The notes under the pieces: model-generated | What the model was told of the DNA's origin: nothing | Databases searched by the model: none | The model's input: the letters and a program-made list of their open reading frames with translations, nothing else | Part shown: in pieces, positions 1-5,086 of the stretch | How the letters are laid out: every line of letters begins with the position of its first letter | Numbering within the stretch: the first letter of the stretch is position 1 | Source: Planctomycetota bacterium | GTDB taxonomy: Bacteria; Planctomycetota; UBA1135; JALUZX01 | Reading direction: 5' to 3' | Length of the DNA: 8,611 nucleotides | Assembly: GCA_027011425.1 (NCBI GenBank) | Contig: JALUZX010000426.1 | Location: forward strand, 1 to 8,611 | Made by a program: the position numbers and the translations under genes

Positions 1-29
1 GGACAAGGACTCCCAAGGAGAGTGTTCTC

Positions 30-311
30 ATGGGGATCTCCCTCCAGGTTGCAGCGGGGGGTGGAAGAATCCAAGAAAAAGCATACTTCACCCCTCCCAG
101 CCGCGAAGGTAAAGCCCCCTCTTCCTTCCCCGGGGGCTCCTGGGCCTTTCCTCCGATTTCCTGGATTGTTCCGGGGGGAAACACTTTTCTCGCTCCCCGG
201 GGTTCGAAATCGTATGATGGTCCCGGTCTTTTCAGGCGGGAGAGAGGACGGGGCGGACCGGCCCGGAGGCCGGCATCTCCCTGCGTCTCCTTCCGGCTGG
301 AGACCCCATAG
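30..311 (+). CDS. Doubtful small ORF, 93 aa, no recognised family
   Basis: The ATG at 30 is preceded by AAGGAG at 15-20 with a 9-nt spacer. The frame ends with TAG at 309-311, and the final G is the first base of the GAGGAG Shine-Dalgarno of the next gene, which is an operon-like arrangement. The predicted protein is rich in Gly, Pro, Ser and Arg and has no domain, signal peptide or membrane segment that I recognise. Its codon third positions are clearly less G/C-biased than those of the neighbouring genes, and it runs through all three inverted repeats of the leader. I think it is more likely a chance open frame in GC-rich DNA than a gene. The good ribosome site is the only reason to list it. 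Confidence 0.15.
   Translation: MGISLQVAAGGGRIQEKAYFTPPSREGKAPSSFPGGSWAFPPISWIVPGGNTFLAPRGSKSYDGPGLFRRERGRGGPARRPASPCVSFRLETP
113..138. repeat. Inverted repeat, 7-bp stem with 12-nt loop
   Basis: AGCCCCC (113-119) is perfectly complementary to GGGGGCT (132-138), with a pyrimidine-only loop TCTTCCTTCCCC. No T-run follows, so it is not a canonical intrinsic terminator. It could be a leader hairpin, or the decayed end of an upstream transcription unit. Confidence 0.35.
171..200. repeat. Inverted repeat, 6-bp GC stem with 18-nt loop
   Basis: CCGGGG (171-176) pairs with CCCCGG (195-200) around an 18-nt loop that includes an A/T-richer segment (AAACACTTTTCT). G-T wobbles could lengthen the stem slightly outwards. 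There is no T-tract after it. The sequence alone does not show whether it works as a structured leader, an operator or nothing. Confidence 0.25.
213..218 (+). promoter_or_regulatory. Possible -10 box TATGAT
   Basis: TATGAT differs from the sigma-70 -10 consensus TATAAT at one position and stands out in this GC-rich leader. No convincing TTGACA-like -35 box lies 16-18 bp upstream, where the bases are CTCGCTCC-like. A promoter here would give a leader of about 100 nt before the first confident gene. This is a weak call. Confidence 0.15.
258..273 (+). repeat. GC hairpin in the 5' leader, 6-bp stem with tetraloop
   Basis: CCGGCC (258-263), loop CGGA (264-267) and GGCCGG (268-273) form a perfect, compact, all-GC stem-loop. 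It ends 37 nt upstream of the galT Shine-Dalgarno. It is the tightest hairpin in the leader and would form readily in RNA. There is no U-run, so it is not a terminator. A role in mRNA stability or attenuation is possible but unproven. Confidence 0.4.
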
Positions 312-316
312 AGGAG
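311..316 (+). promoter_or_regulatory. Ribosome binding site that fixes the TTG start of galT
   Basis: GAGGAG lies 9 nt upstream of the TTG at 326. No ATG or GTG in frame occurs nearby upstream, and the TTG puts the family N-terminus (DPITG followed by WV) at the usual distance from the start. Together these support TTG as the true initiation codon. Confidence 0.75.
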
Positions 317-325
317 TCGACGCCT

Positions 326-1333
326 TTGTCCGAACTCAGGAAAGACCCCATCACCGGGTGCTGGGTGGTGCTTTCGGCCGAACGGGGCCTCCGCCCCCAT
401 CCGCCCGATCTCTCCGCCGTCAAAACCGTCCCCCGTCCCTCCTTTTGTCCTTTTTGCCAGGGGCACGAAGACAAGACTCCTCCCGAGGTCTTCGCCCTTC
501 GTCACGGAAACTCCAAGCCCAACGGGCCGGGTTGGCGGATCAGGGTGGTGCCGAACAAATACCCCGCCCTCACCAGGGAGGGCGAATTGAACCCCCGGGG
601 AGAGGGGATCTACGACGTCATGAACGGCGTGGGAACCCACGAGATCATGATCGAGGGCCCCAGCCACTTCACGCGCCCCACCCAGCTCCCCTGGGACCTC
701 TTTCCCGACATCCTGGAGGTCTACCGCCTGCGGCTCCTGGCGGCCGCCAAGGACGCCCGGTTCCACTACGGCCTGGTCTTCAAGAACGTAGGCACCGACG
801 CCGGTGCCAGCCTGGACCACAACCATTCCCAGCTCATCGCCACCCCCGTAATTCCCCACACCGTGGCGGAGGAAATGGGGGGGGCCCAGCGGTTCCACCA
901 CTACCGGGGACGGTGCATCTACTGCGACATCATCCGCCAGGAACTCCAGGAGGGGAGGAGGGTGATCAAGCAGGGCGGCCATTTCCTGGCCCTGGCCCCC
1001 TTCGCGTCCCGATTTCCTTTCGAGACCTGGATCCTGCCCAAGGCGCACAGGGCCCACTTTTCCTCCATCTCGGGGGAAGAATTGAAGGAACTGGCGGACA
1101 TCCTCTACCAGGTGTTGAAAAACCTGGATCGAACCCTGGAGAATCCCCCCTTCAACTACGTGATCCACACGGCCCCTTTCTCGGAAGGAGAGACGCCCCA
1201 CTACCACTGGCACCTGGAAATCCTTCCACGCGTCCAGCGGCTGGCGGGTTTCGAATTCGGCACGGGGTTCTTCATCAACACCGTCGCCCCGGAGGACGCG
1301 GCGTCGGCATTGAACCGGAACATCGAGGATTGA
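326..1333 (+). CDS. galT: GalT-family nucleotidylyltransferase, possibly ADP-glucose phosphorylase
   Basis: This 335-residue protein is a full-length member of the galactose-1-phosphate uridylyltransferase family, which has two HIT-fold halves and transfers a nucleotidyl group through a covalent histidine intermediate. The N-terminal DPITG-W motif begins near residue 7. By alignment from memory with E. coli GalT, C41 and C44 (CPFC), H114 and H165 are the zinc ligands, and H167 in HNHSQ (165-169) is the nucleophile. H294 and H296 in HYHWH match the second metal-site histidines. A second CxxC (C197, C200) is absent from E. coli GalT. The E. coli active site is HPHGQ. The HxHSQ form, and the FEFGTGFFIN segment near the C-terminus, recall Arabidopsis ADP-glucose phosphorylase, which converts ADP-glucose and phosphate to ADP and glucose-1-phosphate. 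Because glgA and glgC are neighbours and no galK or galE is present, I favour an ADP-glucose role. The family call is firm, but the substrate is inferred. It starts at TTG and lies 48 nt before glgA. Confidence 0.93.
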   Translation: MSELRKDPITGCWVVLSAERGLRPHPPDLSAVKTVPRPSFCPFCQGHEDKTPPEVFALRHGNSKPNGPGWRIRVVPNKYPALTREGELNPRGEGIYDVMNGVGTHEIMIEGPSHFTRPTQLPWDLFPDILEVYRLRLLAAAKDARFHYGLVFKNVGTDAGASLDHNHSQLIATPVIPHTVAEEMGGAQRFHHYRGRCIYCDIIRQELQEGRRVIKQGGHFLALAPFASRFPFETWILPKAHRAHFSSISGEELKELADILYQVLKNLDRTLENPPFNYVIHTAPFSEGETPHYHWHLEILPRVQRLAGFEFGTGFFINTVAPEDAASALNRNIED

Positions 1334-1381
1334 CGAGCAGGTTGCGGTTCCCGGAAGGGGAACCCGCCGGGAGAAGCATCC

Positions 1382-2974
1382 ATGAAAAAAAAGAAGACCG
1401 GCAAGAAACTCAAGATCACCCTGGTGTCCCCCGAGGTGCACCCGTTTTCCAAGACCGGGGGCCTCGGCGACGTGGCCGGGTCCCTTCCCAAGGCCCTGGC
1501 CAGGCTGGACGCCCGGGTCACCGTCATTACTCCCTTCTACGGCAACACCCGCACCGGCGACACCCACGCCCTGGGGGAGGCCCCCGTCGTGGTGGACGGC
1601 AGGGAGAAGCGCGTGGAATTCCTGGAAGGAACCCTTCCCGAGAGCGACGTCCAGACCATTTTCATACGCTCCCCCGAGGATTTCGAACGCCCCGGCATCT
1701 ACGGTGAAAACGGCCGGGACTACCCGGACAACCCGGTCAGGTTCGCCCTCTTTGCCCAGGCCGCCATCCTTGCGGCCCACCGCTGGTGCGAACCGGAGAT
1801 CCTCCATATCCACGACTGGACCACCAGCCTGATCCCCGTCTACTTGAGGACGGGAAACCGCATGGGAGGCCTCCTGGCGGGAGTCCCCATCGTCCTCACC
1901 ATCCACAACCTGGGATACCAGGGAGTCTGCGACCCCTCCTGGATCCCCCGGCTGGGCATCGACCCTTCCCTCTTCCACTGGCAAGGCATGGAATTCTGGG
2001 GAAAGGTCAACTTTCTCAAGGGGGGCATCCTCTTCTCCGACCTGATCACGACCGTGAGTCCTTCTTACGCCGAAGAGATCCAACAGGAAGAGTTCGGGTT
2101 CGGCCTGGACGGACTTCTCAGGGCCCACAAGGAGCGCCTTCTGGGCATCCTGAACGGGGTGGATTACACCGAGTGGGACCCCGAGACGGACCCCCATCTC
2201 AAGCGGACCTACAATCCGTCGCGCCTGATTGGAAGGAACACCAACCGCCAGGAACTCCGGAAGATCTTCGGCCTGGAAAACTCCCGGGAGACGCCCATCG
2301 CCGCGGCCGTCTCCAGGCTGAACCACCAGAAGGGCACGGACATCCTCCTCGACTCGGTGGACGCCCTGGTGGAACAGGGGGCGCAGCTCGTGATCCTTGG
2401 CACGGGAGACCCGGACCTGGAGGCCCGGGCAAAGGCCCTGGCGGAACGTCTTCCCGGCAAGGTCGGGGTGAAGATCGGGTTCGACGTCCCCTTGAGCCAC
2501 AAAATCCTGGGGGCGGCGGACATCTTCCTGGCCCCTTCCCGGTATGAACCCTGCGGCCTGGCCCACCTCTATGGAATGCGCTACGGCGTGGTTCCCCTGG
2601 GAAGGGCCACGGGAGGGCTCAGGGACACCATCGTGGACTGGGAGGAGGGCACAGGGGAGAGACCCGCCAACGGGTTCCTCTTCCGGGATCCCACTCCGGA
2701 AGCCTTCCAGGAAGCCTTCCGGAGGGCCATGGCCGTCTTCCGGAGCAAGAAGAAGAAGGGCAAGAAGACGCTCTGGGCCGGCCTTCGAGCCAGGTGCATG
2801 ACCGAGGACTGGTCCTGGGACCGGAGCGCCCGGGATTACATGAAGGCCTTCCAGGCCCTGCGGGAAGGGCGCATTCCCCGGGTCGATCTCAAGCCCGGAG
2901 AGGACCTTCCCTGGGAAATCCTTCCTCCCGGGAAAGAAGAGGGCCCCCAGGCCGAAGCTTCGGCCCATCCATAA
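1382..2974 (+). CDS. glgA: Glycogen synthase (ADP-glucose), GT5
   Basis: This cytosolic 530-residue glycosyltransferase adds glucose from ADP-glucose to the non-reducing end of alpha-1,4-glucan. It is a GT-B fold of family GT5. The N-terminal domain has KTGGLGDV (24-31, the K-x-GG nucleotide-sugar loop), HDWTT (144-148) and TIHNLGYQG (173-181). The C-terminal domain has NGVD (258-261), SRLNHQKG (311-318, with R312 and K317 matching E. coli R300 and K305), and PSRYEPCGL (385-393, with E389 matching catalytic E377). The ATG at 1382 has GGGAG about 8 nt upstream. It is longer than E. coli GlgA (477 aa) because of a lysine-rich N-terminus (KKKKTGKK), a similar lysine-rich insert (KKKKGKK, 456-462) and a tail of about 40 residues after the family-typical W-SWDRSA segment (478-483). 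The usual Gln of the GLxQ motif is His395. Its place before GH57 and in line with glgC fits glycogen synthesis. Confidence 0.97.
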   Translation: MKKKKTGKKLKITLVSPEVHPFSKTGGLGDVAGSLPKALARLDARVTVITPFYGNTRTGDTHALGEAPVVVDGREKRVEFLEGTLPESDVQTIFIRSPEDFERPGIYGENGRDYPDNPVRFALFAQAAILAAHRWCEPEILHIHDWTTSLIPVYLRTGNRMGGLLAGVPIVLTIHNLGYQGVCDPSWIPRLGIDPSLFHWQGMEFWGKVNFLKGGILFSDLITTVSPSYAEEIQQEEFGFGLDGLLRAHKERLLGILNGVDYTEWDPETDPHLKRTYNPSRLIGRNTNRQELRKIFGLENSRETPIAAAVSRLNHQKGTDILLDSVDALVEQGAQLVILGTGDPDLEARAKALAERLPGKVGVKIGFDVPLSHKILGAADIFLAPSRYEPCGLAHLYGMRYGVVPLGRATGGLRDTIVDWEEGTGERPANGFLFRDPTPEAFQEAFRRAMAVFRSKKKKGKKTLWAGLRARCMTEDWSWDRSARDYMKAFQALREGRIPRVDLKPGEDLPWEILPPGKEEGPQAEASAHP

Positions 2975-2977
2975 GGA
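2972..2977 (+). promoter_or_regulatory. Ribosome binding site overlapping the glgA stop, decides the GH57 start
   Basis: TAAGGA contains the glgA TAA stop and an AAGGA-like Shine-Dalgarno. It leaves only 1 nt before the ATG at 2979 but 7 nt before the in-frame ATG at 2985. The normal spacing argues for 2985 as the real start. Ribosomes finishing glgA would end on this site, so the two genes are probably translationally coupled. Confidence 0.6.
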
Positions 2978-2984
2978 AATGAGC

Positions 2985-5024
2985 ATGGATCCCATCCGCC
3001 TGGCCCTGGTCTTCCATCTGCACCAGCCCGTGGGCAACTTCGGGGAGGTCTTCCTCGAGGCCTACGAGCGGTGCTACGACCCCTTCCTCTCGGTCCTGGA
3101 GGAGGCGGAGGACCTGCCCTTCACCCTCCACGTCTCGGGACCTCTCCTGGAATGGCTGGAAGCCCGGCGCCCGGCCTTCGTGGACAGGCTCCGCGAGCTG
3201 GCATCCTCGGGCCGGATGGAATTGCTCTCCGGCGGTTTCTACGAGCCCATCCTCCCCGCCCTTTCCCGGGAAGACAGGCTCGCCCAGCTGGAACTCATGC
3301 GCCGCCGCCTGGAAGACCTGTTCGGCCTCTCCCCCAGGGGGTGCTGGCTCGCCGAGCGGGTCTGGGAGCCCGGCCTGGTCCCCGACCTGGAGAAGGCGGG
3401 GGTGATCTACACCCTCCTGGACGACCACCTTCTCGAAGGTGCAGGCTTCCGGGGCGTCCAGGCCATGCGGCCCTTCCTGGCCGAAGAGGGGGGTTCCCTG
3501 CTCCGGATTCTTCCCATTTCCGAAAGACTCCGTTACCTGGTCCCTTTCCAATCCCCCCAGGCTCTCCTGGAGGAACTGGACCGGGCCCGTGAACTGGGAG
3601 GAAAGATCCTGGTCTACGGCGACGACGCGGAGAAGTTCGGAGTCTGGCCGGGAACCTACAGGCTCGTCTACGAGAAAGGCTGGTTGAAGGAGGCCTTCCG
3701 CCTCCTGGCATCCTCCCCCGAGGTGGTCACGCTCTCTACGGCCTGGGAAGCCCTGGAAAAGGGGCCCGCGCCGGAACCCGCCGAGATCCCCGCGGGCTCC
3801 TACAGGGAAATGGAAGAGTGGGCGGCCCCCAGGGTCTCACCCTCCCTGGCTGAGGTCCGCAAACGCCTCCGGGCGGACCCGGAGGGGGAAAAGGCTGCGG
3901 CCTTCTTCTTGAGAGGAGGAACCTGGAGGAGGTTCCTCACCCGGTATCCCGAATCCCGCAGGATCCACGGGCGCGTGTGCCAGGCGGGCAAGATGATCCG
4001 CTCCGAGGAAGCCTTCCTCCGGGAGGAGGCCCTCCAGGAACTCCTCAGGGCCCAGTGCAACTGCGCATACTGGCACGGGGTGTTCGGAGGCATCTACCTC
4101 ACCCACCTGAGGGACGCCCTCTACCGCCACCTCCTTCTGGCGGAGTCCGCCTTCCACGCCAGGGGGAACGGGCCGGGGAGGAAAGAATCGAAAAAATCCC
4201 TTCTCCGCATGGAAGCCGATTACGACCTGGACGGCCGGGAGGAGACCGCCCTGGTCCGCCCCCCCTTCCAGGCCTTCCTCAAGCCCGATCTCGGGGGAAG
4301 GCTCTTCGAGTTCTCCCACCTGGACGCGGCCTGGAACCCCCTTCTCTGCCTTTCCCGGAGGATCGAGACCTACCACGAAGAGATCCCCCGCGAGGAGAGG
4401 GAGGGGGCATTCCTCGGCGAAGACCCCTACCCCCTGGACTGCCTCGAGGACAGGATCCTCTCGGATCTCCCCGGGGCTGCGGACTGGTTCCGGGGCAGGA
4501 TTCCCCTGGAAGCGGACCTCTCCACCCTTCCCTACGAGGAAACCTGGCGGGGGGATTTGGCGTCCTTCTCCCCCGCCCCCGTCCCCTTGGGGGCCGGGGA
4601 GAAGCTCCACCTGGAAAAAAGCCTGGAGATCGGCGACCGGGGCCTGGGCGTGACCTACAGGGTCTCCAGGAATGGGAATCCGGAAGGCAGGAAATATCTG
4701 GCCGTTTCCTTCCACTTCGGCCCCGGGAACCGGGGGGGCGCATCCCTTCTGAAAGGCGGGAGCAAGCAGTGGCCGGTGGAGAGTCCCACCCTGGAAGAAG
4801 CGCCCCGGACCCTGACCCTCGAAGGGATCACCAGGGGGGACGTGGTCCTCTCCCAGGAAGGGGCCGAAAGGGTCCTCACCGGCCCGATCTGGTCTCTTTT
4901 CAGGGACGAGAAGGAAGTCAAAAAGAACCTCCAAGGGACGAGGGTGGTTCTCCTCTTTCCCTTGGAGCCCGTAGAAAAAGAACAGAGCTTTTCCCTCGAA
5001 CTCCAGGCGCTTCCCTGGGATTGA
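2985..5024 (+). CDS. GH57 4-alpha-glucanotransferase/alpha-amylase-type enzyme
   Basis: This 679-residue protein is a family 57 glycoside hydrolase of the Thermococcus litoralis 4-alpha-glucanotransferase type, and its length is close to that enzyme's (about 659 aa). These enzymes cleave alpha-1,4-glucans with retention and transfer the chain to sugar or water. Numbered from the ATG at 2985, the five GH57 regions are visible: HLHQP (H13), GGFYEPIL (83-90), WLAERVWEP with probable nucleophile E124, VYGDDAEKFG with probable acid/base D214, and YWHGVFGGIYL (362-372). E124 and D214 fall almost exactly where T. litoralis has E123 and D214. A catalytic barrel of about 290 residues is followed by the helical middle region and a beta-rich C-terminal region (about 400-679) typical of this subgroup. 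There is no signal peptide, so it acts in the cytosol. An ATG 6 nt upstream (2979) is possible but badly spaced from the ribosome site. Hydrolase versus transferase activity cannot be told from sequence. Confidence 0.92.
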   Translation: MDPIRLALVFHLHQPVGNFGEVFLEAYERCYDPFLSVLEEAEDLPFTLHVSGPLLEWLEARRPAFVDRLRELASSGRMELLSGGFYEPILPALSREDRLAQLELMRRRLEDLFGLSPRGCWLAERVWEPGLVPDLEKAGVIYTLLDDHLLEGAGFRGVQAMRPFLAEEGGSLLRILPISERLRYLVPFQSPQALLEELDRARELGGKILVYGDDAEKFGVWPGTYRLVYEKGWLKEAFRLLASSPEVVTLSTAWEALEKGPAPEPAEIPAGSYREMEEWAAPRVSPSLAEVRKRLRADPEGEKAAAFFLRGGTWRRFLTRYPESRRIHGRVCQAGKMIRSEEAFLREEALQELLRAQCNCAYWHGVFGGIYLTHLRDALYRHLLLAESAFHARGNGPGRKESKKSLLRMEADYDLDGREETALVRPPFQAFLKPDLGGRLFEFSHLDAAWNPLLCLSRRIETYHEEIPREEREGAFLGEDPYPLDCLEDRILSDLPGAADWFRGRIPLEADLSTLPYEETWRGDLASFSPAPVPLGAGEKLHLEKSLEIGDRGLGVTYRVSRNGNPEGRKYLAVSFHFGPGNRGGASLLKGGSKQWPVESPTLEEAPRTLTLEGITRGDVVLSQEGAERVLTGPIWSLFRDEKEVKKNLQGTRVVLLFPLEPVEKEQSFSLELQALPWD

Positions 5025-5044
5025 TCCGGCAAGGGCGGACCGCC

Positions 5045-5083
5045 ATGGGAAACGCCCGGGGCCCCGGGGAGAATCAGGGCTGA
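5045..5083 (+). CDS. Possible 12-codon leader ORF before the kinase
   Basis: This lies in the 62-nt gap after GH57. ATG at 5045 opens a 12-residue frame (MGNARGPGENQG) ending in TGA at 5081-5083, only 3 nt before the kinase ATG. AAGGG at 5031-5035 is spaced 9 nt upstream. The likely kinase Shine-Dalgarno (AGGG, 5076-5079) lies inside its last codons, an arrangement seen in translational coupling. A chance frame this short is common, so this is only a candidate. Nothing in the peptide indicates amino-acid attenuation. Confidence 0.15.
   Translation: MGNARGPGENQG
5055..5068. repeat. 14-bp perfect GC palindrome
   Basis: CCCGGGGCCCCGGG is its own reverse complement and sits in the short gap between the GH57 and kinase genes. 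It could be a dimeric regulator site or fold in RNA as a short hairpin just upstream of the kinase start. In DNA of this base composition, G/C palindromes also arise by chance. Confidence 0.3.
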
Positions 5084-5086
5084 AAA

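Larger units (their letters stand above)
1..325. other. Leader region upstream of the glycogen operon, no confident gene
   Basis: This stretch before the first gene has lower third-position GC than the genes and is rich in C/T tracts. It contains three inverted repeats (113-138, 171-200, 258-273), a TATGAT box at 213-218 and one small open frame (30-311) with a good Shine-Dalgarno but poor coding character. No upstream gene end, tRNA or insertion sequence could be recognised. It most likely holds the operon promoter and 5' untranslated leader. It could also be a spacer within a longer operon, because nothing to the left is visible. Confidence 0.5.

Noticed and set aside
128..202. CCCCGGGG octamers at 128-135 and 195-202 as paired operator sites
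   Set aside because: The same octamer also occurs inside genes (593-600, 4469-4476) and in the kinase gap, so base composition explains it.
258..290. Sigma-54 type promoter (GG-N10-GC) near the leader hairpin
   Set aside because: The GG and GC elements do not have the required spacing or flanking bases; the only candidate has nine bases between them.
1382..1393. Run of eight A bases at the glgA start as a programmed frameshift site
   Set aside because: The zero frame continues unbroken into a complete GT5 protein, and no useful alternative frame follows. It simply encodes lysines.
22..1707. Long + strand open frame overlapping galT and the start of glgA in another frame
   Set aside because: It covers two genes with clear catalytic motifs. 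Its protein is dominated by Pro, Gly and Arg with no recognisable domain, as expected of an off-frame reading of GC-rich coding DNA.
3837..4934. 365-codon open frame on the - strand inside the GH57 gene
   Set aside because: It is antisense to a family with conserved motifs along its length. Composition is typical of a shadow frame.
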